Source: Muricoccus roseus
Lineage (GTDB): Bacteria > Pseudomonadota > Alphaproteobacteria > Acetobacterales > Acetobacteraceae
Assembly: GCF_900141905.1 (NCBI RefSeq)
Contig: NZ_FQZF01000040.1
Coordinates: 1 to 35,660 of the forward strand
Direction of reading: 5' to 3'
DNA length: 35,660 nucleotides
Positions 7,901-14,232 of the stretch are shown here, piece after piece. Under the pieces are notes generated by a model, which was not told the DNA's origin, did no database searches, and was given only the letters and a program-made list of their open reading frames with translations. Made by a program: the position numbers and the translations under genes. Numbering within the stretch: position 1 is the first letter of the stretch; each line of letters starts with the position of its first letter.

Positions 7901-9612
7901 TTGTCCCCTTGGGCCTTCCAGGCATCCACCAGCGGGCGCAACAGGGCGGTCTTGCCCGACCCGGCCACACCCACCGCCACGCCCACGGCACCGCCCGTGC
8001 CGAGGCGCAGCATGGCCGCGTGCTGGGCCTTCCCGTGGTCATCACCAAAGTCCAAGCCGCTGCGCTCCACCGCAGCGGCCAGGGCGGCGGGGGACAGAGC
8101 ACGGCTGCGATCCGCCGCGGCAGCCTTGGCCAGCGCCACGGCCTCGCCCTCCTGGGCGACGTGCAGCGCCGTCGTCACCTTCACCTCGTCGCGCTCGCCG
8201 TCGCGCCCCCACACCAGCCCCGTGAGCTGGCCATCCTGGCGCACCCCGCGCTCGCGCATGGTCCGCGTCAGGGCGTCCACGTCGGCCCGGCCACCGTCTG
8301 CCCCTGGCGTCATGCCGGCGGCGATCAGGGCGCGGGCCGCCGCGGCGCGCAGGTCCGCCCCGTTGAGCACGGAAGCGCAGGAGAACTCGGCTTCGAGGAA
8401 GGGCAAGGCCGCCTCGTAGCCGGCTTCCAGGCGGGCCGCCCGGCTCTGCTCCCGTGGCGCCTCGGCGGCCTGGCGCTGTGGCGCCACGACGCCACGGTGC
8501 TGCCAGCCGACGGCCGCGGCCTGGCCGCGCCAGGCGGCAAAGTCGCTGAGGTCGTCCGCCTTGCTCTTACGGGCCGCCTTCGTGCCGCCCTTGAGGAAGT
8601 CCACCTGCATGTCCGGCGTCATGGCGTCCCAATCAAGACCGCGCTTCGCCGCCTCCTCGCGCGCCGCCTCGGTGCCGTCGCGGGTGCGCTTGCTGAACGC
8701 CTCGCAGACCGCCTCCGGGATGGCCGGCAGGCGGGCCATGCCGGTGCGTTCCTCCAGCTCCACTGCCACCCCGACGCGGCGCAGGTTCGCCGCGATCTGC
8801 GCCTGGTAGAAGGCGCCGAACTCGTGAATGCGCGTCCGGGTCGGGTTGAGGTCCAGGGCGCCGAGATGTCCGCCGTCCGTCAGGACCAGATTGGGCACCG
8901 CGCAATGGGTGTGGAGCTGCGGGTCCCCTGCCCCCGAGGGATCGCGCTCCATGCGGAGGGTGAAGAACTCGGTGCGGTTCTCGCCCGTCCTCTGGTCGGT
9001 GACGACCACGCTCGCGGTCGGGCGGGCGGTGAAGTGCTCGAAGCCGATCCACGCGATGTGCCCGGCCTCGGTGCCTCCGCTGCCGGCCTTGCCGCGGCGG
9101 ACCTGGCCGATTTCCCGGGCGACGTAGCGCAGCGAGGCGTCAACCGCGTCCCGGTGCGCCTGGAGAATGGTCGCCCGCTCGGCCTCGGTCGGGGCGAACG
9201 CCCACGCCAGGCTGACACTCTTGGGCGCCGAGAAACACAGGTCGATGTAGCTGACACTGCGCGTGGTCGCGGCCTCGTTCGTCGCCAGCTCGCCCCCGTC
9301 CGCCCGCCGACCGGCGAGGATCTGACTGACCTGCTCCACGGTCGGCGTGCCGTGCGGGTCCAATCCCAGCGCCGCCGCCAGACCGGGGTGCATGTCTCGC
9401 CGCGGCTGCGGCCGAGTGCCCCGGCGCGGCGCTTCCGGTCCCGGCTCGCCGTCCGGTCCCTTCCCTGCCCCCAGCTCGGCCGCCCGGTTCCGGGTGTAGT
9501 AGTCCCCCATCGCCACGGCTTCGGGCGAGAGGGTTTCTTCCATCAGGTGATCGGCCATCGCCCGCGCACCGCCAGGGGTGACGGTGGCCGCGCCCTTGCG
9601 GAAGGTCAGCAC
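4981..9612 (-). CDS. MobF-family conjugative relaxase-helicase with C-terminal Toprim domain
   Basis: A 1543-residue protein that should nick plasmid DNA at oriT, stay covalently bound and unwind the strand for transfer. The N-terminal TrwC-type relaxase domain shows the nucleophile tyrosines Tyr38-Tyr39 (GDYYTRN), and the metal-binding histidines His193 (FEHFTAR), His234 and His236 (QLHTHCAVPN). The TraI-type helicase follows, with Walker A GVAGSGKTAL near 547-556 and Walker B VVVVDELGQV near 613-622. After an Arg-rich, low-complexity stretch (about 940-1170), the last 200 residues form a primase-like Toprim region: LLIAEGYATG near 1393 and VIAGDNDHH near 1439-1447. The start is a GTG at 9612 (MLTFRKG, typical N-terminus). 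It follows a small gene by 12 nt. F TraI and R388 TrwC do not carry Toprim, so this is a relaxase-primase fusion. Confidence 0.92.
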   Translation of the reverse strand: MLTFRKGAATVTPGGARAMADHLMEETLSPEAVAMGDYYTRNRAAELGAGKGPDGEPGPEAPRRGTRPQPRRDMHPGLAAALGLDPHGTPTVEQVSQILAGRRADGGELATNEAATTRSVSYIDLCFSAPKSVSLAWAFAPTEAERATILQAHRDAVDASLRYVAREIGQVRRGKAGSGGTEAGHIAWIGFEHFTARPTASVVVTDQRTGENRTEFFTLRMERDPSGAGDPQLHTHCAVPNLVLTDGGHLGALDLNPTRTRIHEFGAFYQAQIAANLRRVGVAVELEERTGMARLPAIPEAVCEAFSKRTRDGTEAAREEAAKRGLDWDAMTPDMQVDFLKGGTKAARKSKADDLSDFAAWRGQAAAVGWQHRGVVAPQRQAAEAPREQSRAARLEAGYEAALPFLEAEFSCASVLNGADLRAAAARALIAAGMTPGADGGRADVDALTRTMRERGVRQDGQLTGLVWGRDGERDEVKVTTALHVAQEGEAVALAKAAAADRSRALSPAALAAAVERSGLDFGDDHGKAQHAAMLRLGTGGAVGVAVGVAGSGKTALLRPLVDAWKAQGDNVVGVAIAWRQAEPLKEAGVGSVAALTGFLHGVKAGRISVGTRTVVVVDELGQVGARQMLELLRLREQHGFRIVAVGDDKQCQGIEAGPVVNLMRRALGPEAVPEILTTRRQRTEREREIAGLFRDGKAAEALAMKREDGTAEAVPGGYDDAVRRVAELWRQRREANAGDAGFSISVTAPTNADARAVSLALREERRAMGELGADVFSVRATDQAGAAYNLTLAPGDRVRLFDRLNARFLDGGRGNIGNNGSVLEVRDVTADGIVLRTAAGRDGAVSWESLADKKNGRTRLAPGDVLTIDAAQGITSSEHINAMPAGSAGVQGFKGYTAESRHKDSAFLITSDGAERREVMVRRALGDARPVGEGDVWENVARNLARQPAKASALDFMDRARDIGRSAAHAMQAGFRRAEAREVAGEPRATLGAQLRDRRDGRAVGQAVERLRQALDARWQAVRELAERLRRAGGTVLQDRGREDRWPAEGEARAVRDRARDNRAQSRAAAERHRAPRPKQADQARPVDAAAYWRRTAAGAKGAPRPSVRRAAQRKREEGAVAAVADRLALALDERGAVLAGMGQGRGQKPAQAAQEPRQGRDGVQAPARPVEPAQSIPAPAPRAAAAPGRREAPRFMEADAAADFAVALHRAGLRVAGPVEMDGKMHRVPVERDRKGQKSGTYVGHLDGWPAGYIRNHKTGTEIRWKAERPVAQMAPAERATFAAEAAARSAERARERHDTQERAARMAHRLWAAAAPATSHPYLAAKGVRAHGLRQDRRGRLLVPVQGADGRLWGVQRVDVDGSKLFLKGARTEGGHALIGGRPRPGEPLLIAEGYATGATLHEATGLPVAVAFNAGNLAAVAKAYRAADPSRLIVIAGDNDHHLPRRAVPLPNVGKEKAEAAAKAVGGAAAVPFFPSGDRGSDWNDLARRQGHQSVAAAVRGVLDHLQRVAADRVELAAAAATAATERQEQEVRARGLRM

Positions 9613-9624
9613 CGGCCGGGCCTG

Positions 9625-9936
9625 CTACTGCTGCGACAGCGGCCCCGGCCGCCGGCCGGCGTGGCCCTCGTCGTCCTGGGCATCCTCCACCGGCCCACCG
9701 CCGGCCACAGCCTCGATGCGGTGCAGGATTCCAGTCTGCTCGTCCAGGCGTTCCACGATCTGCGTCAGCAAGCCCGGCAGCGGGCTCTCGCCGGCTTCCT
9801 CGGTCGCCGCCTCAAGGATGGCTTGCAGCATTTCGGTGTGGGTGGCCTGTGTCTCCACCATCATCCGCAGCCCTTGGGTCAGGGTCTCGACGGTGCTGTT
9901 CAACCGGGCGATCTCGGCGGCGATCGGGTCGGACAT
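9625..9936 (-). CDS. Small coiled-coil protein in front of the relaxase gene
   Basis: A 103-residue protein that I do not recognise as a named family. The N-terminal part (IAAEIARLNSTVETLTQGLR then MMVETQATHTEMLQAILEAA) has heptad spacing and should form a coiled coil; a second helix (LLTQIVERLDEQTGILHRIE) follows, and the tail is hydrophilic. ATG 9936 is preceded by GGAG. It is cotranscribed with the relaxase (12 nt gap). Its place between relaxase and the putative oriT spacer suggests a relaxosome accessory or regulatory role, which is inferred only from position. Confidence 0.7.
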   Translation of the reverse strand: MSDPIAAEIARLNSTVETLTQGLRMMVETQATHTEMLQAILEAATEEAGESPLPGLLTQIVERLDEQTGILHRIEAVAGGGPVEDAQDDEGHAGRRPGPLSQQ

Positions 9937-10283
9937 GGCGGGCTCTCCAAGTGGTCGTTCGGCACCATCCCGAGGTCGCCCGGCACGGGCAAGATGGGCA
10001 TCCTTCTAGGGTGCATTGGTCTGTAGTGACCTTCTCCTATCCCCCCTACCCCGCCCTCGAAGCACCTTTGTCACGCTTTGGCGTCACTTCCGTCGCGAGT
10101 TGCAAGCAGCCTGTAGCGGCCCTCGTCGCGGTCGTGGCTCAGACCGTCTCTAATTGGTCTCGCAAAATACCGTTTTTACAATTATGATTCTCCGATGCTC
10201 ACTGACTGTGTGACTTCCGACGAGGTTTTATCGGGTGTTTTTCACGAACAAGTGTCTCGGCCTCCTGTCTAACCGGGCTGCGA
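9937..10283. other. Intergenic spacer, candidate oriT and divergent promoters
   Basis: This 347-bp spacer separates the leftward relaxase operon from a rightward operon. It has a short AT-rich stretch (10150-10250) unlike its surroundings and small repeats: AGACC (10141-10145) mirrored by GGTCT (10156-10160), GTCTC twice (10146-10150, 10157-10161), and GTCAC twice around 10070-10087. MobF systems normally keep oriT next to the relaxase gene, so this is the best place for it. No known nic sequence was recognised. Confidence 0.4.
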
Positions 10284-10715
10284 ATGGCTCTGCGGGTCAG
10301 GATGGACATGAAGGATGAAGAGGGCGAAGCGGCCCGCGTCCGCGCGGCCCTGGACGCCATGGAAGGGCGCTCACCCCTTTACGACTGGCTGCGGCAACAC
10401 CGGGTCCTGTTGGAGGCGAGATTCGCCGTCAGCCGTCCACGTTGGGCCGCCGTCGCCAAGGTCCTTTCCGACCTCGGCGTGCGGGATGCTGCCGGCCGAT
10501 CACCCACCGCCGGCACCGCCCGGCAAGCTTGGTACCGGGTGCGGTCGGGTCCGGTCACGGGCACCCGCCCGGCACCGGTACCCGTGCTGACCTCCCGGCC
10601 GCAGCCTGCCCCCGACGCGGCACCGCAGTCGCCAGCTCCCGCGCACTTCGACCCGATGGAAGGCGCCTTCGATCCGAAGCCGCCGCCTCGGTTCAAGCCC
10701 GCATCCCTGAAATGA
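10284..10715 (+). CDS. Plasmid-encoded small protein, first gene of a StbABC-like operon
   Basis: A 143-residue protein. The N-terminal 75 residues are structured (ALDAMEGRSPLYDWLRQHRV, then SRPRWAAVAKVLSDLGVRDA) with a helical pattern compatible with DNA binding; the C-terminal half is Pro/Ala-rich and probably unstructured. Similar SPLYxWLRxxH proteins occur upstream of P-loop ATPase genes on conjugative plasmids, and the order small protein, ATPase, membrane protein recalls the stb operon of R388 beside its oriT. I recognise the neighbourhood better than the protein, so the StbA comparison is inferred from gene order. The next gene starts 14 nt after the stop. Confidence 0.7.
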   Translation: MALRVRMDMKDEEGEAARVRAALDAMEGRSPLYDWLRQHRVLLEARFAVSRPRWAAVAKVLSDLGVRDAAGRSPTAGTARQAWYRVRSGPVTGTRPAPVPVLTSRPQPAPDAAPQSPAPAHFDPMEGAFDPKPPPRFKPASLK

Positions 10716-10729
10716 CCAGAGGACCAGTC

Positions 10730-11647
10730 ATGAAAAGCACCCCGACCGCGGCGCCTCAGCCCGCCCCCTCCCCCGCGACCGGCCCTCGCCTGTTCGGCCG
10801 CGCCCGCTCCATCGAGGGCGAACGGGAAATCCCGGTCGGTCCGGCCGCCCGCCCCCGCGAGGACGCCGCGATGGCCCTGCCCACCGCCCCGGCCGTGGAC
10901 CTGGGTGATGGTCCCAAGGCCCTGTTCGTCATGGGGCCCGGCCGCAGCGGCAAGACCACGCTGCTGCGATATATCCTGGAGGAGGCCCGCCCCGGGAAGC
11001 CGGCGCCCATCGCCGCGGCGCTCGACCCGCAGAACCGTTCGCTCGCCAGCTTCGTCAACGACGTGGCGCAGCCCGACACGACCGATCCCGTGGGGGTCGC
11101 CCGCTGGGCGGAAGAACTGCTCGGCTTCGTCATGGCCGAGAAGCAGAGCGCCCTCCTCGACATGGGCGGCGGCGACCTGAGCATGGGCAAGCTGCTGGAA
11201 GACGTGCCCGACCTGGCCGGCAGCCTGGAGGAATCCGGCGTGCAGCCGGTCGCACTTTATACTCTGTCACCGCGCGTCGATGACCTGGGTGTGCTGGCCG
11301 GCTACGAGGCCCAGGGCTTCCAGCCCAAGGCCACGGCTCTGATCCTCAACGCCGGCTTGGCCGATCCCACTATGCCGCGGGAGGACGCCTTTGCCCGCGT
11401 GCTGCGGCACAGCGCATTTCGCACCGCCGTGGAGCGCGGGGCGGTGACGATCTGGATGCCGCGGCTGGACGCGGGCGTTGCGGCCGAGATCGAGGGCAAG
11501 CGGCTGCGCTTCGGCCAGGCCCGTGACGGTCAGGCCCCGACCGACCAGCCCGGCGCCATCCTCGGCCCCTTCGACCGCTCCCGCGTCCGCAAGTGGATGG
11601 CGGACATGGCCGCGGCCCTGCTGCCGATCCGCTCGTGGATCCCGTGA
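10730..11647 (+). CDS. P-loop ATPase, StbB/ParA-like plasmid protein
   Basis: A 305-residue P-loop ATPase. After a disordered N-terminal segment, the Walker A FVMGPGRSGKTTLLRYIL lies at about 63-80; LLDMGGGDLSMG (about 143-154) is the probable Walker B equivalent. The rest looks like the ParA/MinD-like NTPase fold used by plasmid stability proteins such as StbB. ATG 10730 has AGAGGA in front of it; longer frames reading through the upstream gene are shadows. It overlaps the following membrane protein gene by 4 nt (GTGA). A role in plasmid positioning or in delivery of transfer DNA is inferred from neighbours. Confidence 0.75.
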   Translation: MKSTPTAAPQPAPSPATGPRLFGRARSIEGEREIPVGPAARPREDAAMALPTAPAVDLGDGPKALFVMGPGRSGKTTLLRYILEEARPGKPAPIAAALDPQNRSLASFVNDVAQPDTTDPVGVARWAEELLGFVMAEKQSALLDMGGGDLSMGKLLEDVPDLAGSLEESGVQPVALYTLSPRVDDLGVLAGYEAQGFQPKATALILNAGLADPTMPREDAFARVLRHSAFRTAVERGAVTIWMPRLDAGVAAEIEGKRLRFGQARDGQAPTDQPGAILGPFDRSRVRKWMADMAAALLPIRSWIP

Positions 11648-12240
11648 ACACAACAGCTGCAGCACCCTCCGACCCGCGCGCGGCCATCGGCCGCGCCCGC
11701 GCCGATCTGCGCGTGGCCGCGTCGAAGGCGCAACTGGAAGGCGACCCGCTCGGCCCGGTCCTCGACGCATTCGGGGCCAGCCTCGGTGCCATGGGCGAGG
11801 TGCTGGACCACGCAGAGGCCAGCCGGCAGCCAATGGACGCCTCAGCGCGGGCAGAAATGACCCGCCAGCTCGTGCAGGCGTGCCGGGCCGACTTCGTGCG
11901 CCAAGCCGGCGCGCAGTCCCGGCGCCTGGCCGTGCTGTCGGGTCTCGGGGCGGCGGTGCTGCTGTTGGGGGCGCTGGGCGGGGGCTACCTGTGGGGACGG
12001 TCCACGGAGACGGCGGAAGTGCGCGAGGCTACGGGCGTGATCCGCGCCGCGCTGTCGGATGGCTCGACCTCGGCGCGGGCCTGGGCTGACGCCATCCGCC
12101 GCAACGACCTCGTGGGCCTGCTGGCGCGCTGCGAGGGGCGAACGGTGTGGGCCGACGCCGCCGGCCGGCGGGCCTGTGCCGTGCCGCTGTGGCTGGACGA
12201 GGCGCAGCCCCCGATGGCGCCGGCCGGGCCGCGCTCGTAG
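11644..12240 (+). CDS. Single-span membrane protein of the transfer/stability operon
   Basis: A 198-residue protein starting at GTG 11644, which overlaps the ATPase stop (GTGA), so translation is coupled. The first 100 residues are helical and charged (cytoplasmic), then RLAVLSGLGAAVLLLGALGG followed by GYLW forms one membrane span at about 100-122, and the last 75 residues contain Cys163 and Cys180, possibly exposed to the periplasm. I do not recognise a family with certainty. Together with the ATPase it could form a membrane-anchored complex. A second membrane protein gene, now broken, follows 5 nt downstream. Confidence 0.7.
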   Translation: MNTTAAAPSDPRAAIGRARADLRVAASKAQLEGDPLGPVLDAFGASLGAMGEVLDHAEASRQPMDASARAEMTRQLVQACRADFVRQAGAQSRRLAVLSGLGAAVLLLGALGGGYLWGRSTETAEVREATGVIRAALSDGSTSARAWADAIRRNDLVGLLARCEGRTVWADAAGRRACAVPLWLDEAQPPMAPAGPRS

Positions 12241-12245
12241 CAGCG

Positions 12246-12539
12246 ATGCCCCTCCCATGGGCGATCCGCAGGGTGGGCTCCGCACTCTGCACTGTCGCTT
12301 AGCTGCTGCTTGCCCCGCTGCTCTACCTGGCGCGGGGGCCAGCGAGGGGCTTGCTGGCCGGGCTGAGCTTCCTCGGTATCGTCTGCGCCTTCGCAGGCCT
12401 TTTGAGCATCCGGTCCGCACTCGACGCCGGGCAACCGCTCTTGGAACCGCTCGGCATGATCTGGGGTGGCGGGGCTGTTGGGCTGCTTTGCCTTTGGCTG
12501 CGCACCCGCATTCCCAGCATGTGGATTGACTATGACTGA
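12246..12539 (+). pseudogene. Small membrane protein gene interrupted by an in-frame TAG
   Basis: Reading from ATG 12246, five nucleotides after the previous stop, gives MPLPWAIRRVGSALCTVA, an amber codon at 12300-12302, then LLLAPLLYLARGPARGLLAG and two further hydrophobic stretches (LSFLGIVCAFAGLL and LGMIWGGGAVGLLCLWL) to a TGA at 12537-12539. The hydrophobic first span continues directly across the TAG, so the two pieces look like one 97-residue membrane protein with three spans. Restart at TTG 12351 could give a 62-residue product. Alternatives are a sequencing error or suppression of the amber codon. Confidence 0.6.
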
Positions 12540-12543
12540 CAAT

Positions 12544-12591
12544 CGTAAAGCTGTCTTGCGTCTTACTGCTTTACGCAATACCGCTTTACGC
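12544..12591. repeat. GCTTTAC repeat cluster downstream of the partition operon
   Basis: Three copies of a short motif lie in 48 bp: CGTAAAGC (inverted, 12544-12551), GCTTTACGC (12568-12576) and GCTTTACGC (12583-12591), the last two 15 bp apart. A fourth copy (GTAAAGC, 13702-13708) is upstream of parA. Placement on both sides of the par operon suggests binding sites for the RHH partition protein, perhaps a centromere; this is inferred. Confidence 0.5.
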
Positions 12592-12593
12592 CT

Positions 12594-12896
12594 CTAGCTT
12601 CTTCCGCGGCGCCTGGGCTGGGGCCGCTCCTCAAGGTCGTGGCTGGAAACCTGCACGCCATGCTTCGCCAAGGCTTCCGCGATTACGCGACGCTGCGTCG
12701 TGCCCTTGTCGATCGCAAAGCGGGCAAGGGCTTCCAAAGTGCCTTCGGTCATCCGGACGGACAGGACGGCCGGCCTGTCGTCTCCCTGGCGCTGGACGAT
12801 GGCCGGAGGCTGCTGCGGTGCTGCCTCGCCAGCCGCGCGCAGCATCTCGTCGGGAGAGATGGCCGGCGCCGGCCTGGTGCTCTTGAGGCCCTTCAA
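12594..12896 (-). CDS. Ribbon-helix-helix partition protein (ParB/ParG-like)
   Basis: About 100 residues from a TTG at 12896, chosen because AGGAG lies 8 nt upstream and the TTG overlaps the parA stop (TTGA), a coupling signature; the longer frame starting at 13013 lies inside parA. After a flexible N-terminal region the C-terminal half, VLSVRMTEGTLEALARFAID followed by KGTTQRRVIAEALAKHGV, has the strand-helix-helix layout of RHH DNA-binding proteins. It is probably the centromere-binding partner of ParA, as ParG or small ParB proteins are in type Ib partition. Likely targets are the GCTTTAC sites on both sides of the operon. Confidence 0.75.
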   Translation of the reverse strand: MKGLKSTRPAPAISPDEMLRAAGEAAPQQPPAIVQRQGDDRPAVLSVRMTEGTLEALARFAIDKGTTQRRVIAEALAKHGVQVSSHDLEERPQPRRRGRS

Positions 12897-13624
12897 CGGT
12901 GCGGCTCCTGTGTCTTTGCGGCCTGCGTCTTTACGTCTTTCGGACTTGCGTCTTGCAGCTTGGCGCTTGGCGCCTTTTTCTTCCCGACTGCTACGGGCTT
13001 GCCCGGCAGCCACCCTAGTTCCCGCAGTTCGTCCACCAGGGCCGCCGCCTCTGCCCCCGCCTTCCCGGACGGCATGCGCCCTGAGAAGCCCATCTCTCCG
13101 TAAGCCACGAGGTCGGAGAGGGTGGTAGCCAGCTTCGGCAGCGTCGCCGCCTCGGCGGCGGCGTGCTTGGAGAGTGCCGTGGAGGACCGCACACGGTTGA
13201 GCACGACGCGGGCGGGTATCTCACGGCGGGCCGCCGACGCGACGCCGGCCACCAGTTCGACGGTGCGGGCAGCCTCGGTCACGTCGCCCTCTCCCGGCAC
13301 CATCGGGATCAGCACCCCGTCTGCCGCGGTCATGGCAACGGTCGCGGCGCGGTTGCCGAAGCCGGCCGTGTCCACCACCACCACCTCAGCCTCCTGGGCC
13401 ATTCGATGGATCAGATGGGCCAGCTTCGCCTCGTCCGGTTCGTGGTGACAGACGAAGGCGGCTCCCTCGTAGAGCCTGGACGCCCACCGGGACAGACCGG
13501 CAGTTGGGTCGGCGTCGAGCACGGCAACGCCAACCCCCCGCGCCGCGAGGGTGCCTGCGATGATCTGCGATAGCGTTGTCTTGCCTGGCCCACCCTTCGA
13601 GCTGGCAACGGTGATAATCGACAT
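12893..13624 (-). CDS. parA: ParA-family partition ATPase
   Basis: A 243-residue deviant Walker ATPase that moves plasmid copies to daughter cells. The Walker A KGGPGKTTL carries signature Lys10 and catalytic Lys15; the A' motif is AVLDADPTAGLSRWA and the Walker B is VVVVDTAGFGN (about 80-90). It has no N-terminal HTH, so it is the short (type Ib-like) form. The C-terminal tail is Lys-rich (GKKKAPSAKLQDASPKDVK). The gene overlaps by 4 nt with an RHH partner gene. The intergenic region upstream contains several repeated sites. Confidence 0.9.
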   Translation of the reverse strand: MSIITVASSKGGPGKTTLSQIIAGTLAARGVGVAVLDADPTAGLSRWASRLYEGAAFVCHHEPDEAKLAHLIHRMAQEAEVVVVDTAGFGNRAATVAMTAADGVLIPMVPGEGDVTEAARTVELVAGVASAARREIPARVVLNRVRSSTALSKHAAAEAATLPKLATTLSDLVAYGEMGFSGRMPSGKAGAEAAALVDELRELGWLPGKPVAVGKKKAPSAKLQDASPKDVKTQAAKTQEPHR

Positions 13625-13650
13625 GGTTGCTCCAACCGCAGACGCCCTAC

Positions 13651-13727
13651 GTCAAGATAGCAAGCGTCAACACGGCTTGACTACATCGACAATCGTCAAG
13701 GGTAAAGCGTATTACACCTATACGCTT
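13651..13727. promoter_or_regulatory. Repeat-rich operator/centromere candidate upstream of parA
   Basis: Within about 80 bp lie GTCAAG (13651), GTCAA (13666), CTTGAC (inverted, about 13677) and GTCAAG (13695), followed by GTAAAGC (13702-13708) and an inverted repeat AAGCGTA (13705-13711) / TACGCTT (13721-13727) with a 9-bp spacer. These sit directly in front of parA and are probably where the partition proteins bind to autoregulate, possibly also the parS site. Confidence 0.55.
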
Positions 13728-13828
13728 CTCACTAACGAGCGTTCGATGATCCTTCCTGGCAAAGAGGCATCGTGGTTGTTTAGTTTCTTAATTGACCAAT
13801 CATCGTGGGCACTCCCTAGGAGTCCAGC

Positions 13829-14077
13829 ATGTCGGACAGTTCCAATCCTGCCGCAGCAGCCAGCGGCAACCCGGTCAAGCGTCGCCCTGGCCGTCCGGCT
13901 GGCGGCGACATGGCGCAACTGACGCTCCGTATCCCCCGCGCGCACCTGCTCGCGCTCATGGAGGAAAGCGCTCGCCGCTCGGTGGAAACGGGCCGCAACG
14001 TCACTCCGCAAGCCATCATCGCCGGCATGATCGCCGCGGGTCTCGCGACCAAGAGCGAGAATGCGCCGGCCGAGTAG
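13829..14077 (+). CDS. Small ribbon-helix-helix-like DNA-binding protein
   Basis: An 82-residue basic protein: a disordered N-terminal segment with KRRPGRPAGG (AT-hook-like), then AQLTLRIPRAHLLALMEESA followed by RRSVETGRNVTPQAIIAGMIAAGL, which fits a ribbon-helix-helix fold. ATG 13829 has GGAG 8 nt upstream, and that ribosome site lies in an inverted repeat (ACTCC-cta-GGAGT, 13811-13823) that could be its own operator. It is divergent from parA across about 200 bp and could regulate partition or the DUF932 operon; its true role is unknown. Confidence 0.7.
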   Translation: MSDSSNPAAAASGNPVKRRPGRPAGGDMAQLTLRIPRAHLLALMEESARRSVETGRNVTPQAIIAGMIAAGLATKSENAPAE

Positions 14078-14129
14078 CGGCTCGGCGACGCCGATCCGAA
14101 CCAATCACCGAAGCATCATGAGATAGAAT

Positions 14130-14215
14130 AATTTTTCAATTTAAAAACGTTGACGGGGAAAGCGGGGGGGGGGGCTAATCTCCTTCTCAGCCGAGGCGCT
14201 TCGCTTCGGCTGCTA
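14130..14215 (+). repeat. Leader element copy A, upstream of the DUF932 gene
   Basis: An AT-rich stretch (TTTTTCAATTTAAAAACG) and a G-run are followed by GCTAATCTCCTTC (14174-14186) and a stem-loop with arms AGCCGA (14189-14194) and TCGGCT (14206-14211). The same arrangement recurs at 15973-16048. It sits 20-100 bp before the DUF932 start, so it is probably promoter plus 5' untranslated leader. TTGACG (14150) and TAATCT (14176) resemble sigma-70 boxes but are 20 bp apart, longer than usual. Confidence 0.55.
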
Positions 14216-14232
14216 GAGCAAGGTGCTCCCCA

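Noticed and set aside
5680-10026. Long open frames on the + strand opposite the relaxase gene (for example 5680-7428 and 7660-10026)
   Set aside because: They are antisense shadows of a well-supported relaxase, rich in Arg/Pro/His, with no domain similarity.
13897-14104. Leftward frame at 13718-14104 between parA and the DUF932 operon
   Set aside because: It opposes the small RHH-type gene at 13829, which has a good ribosome site and a fold-like pattern.
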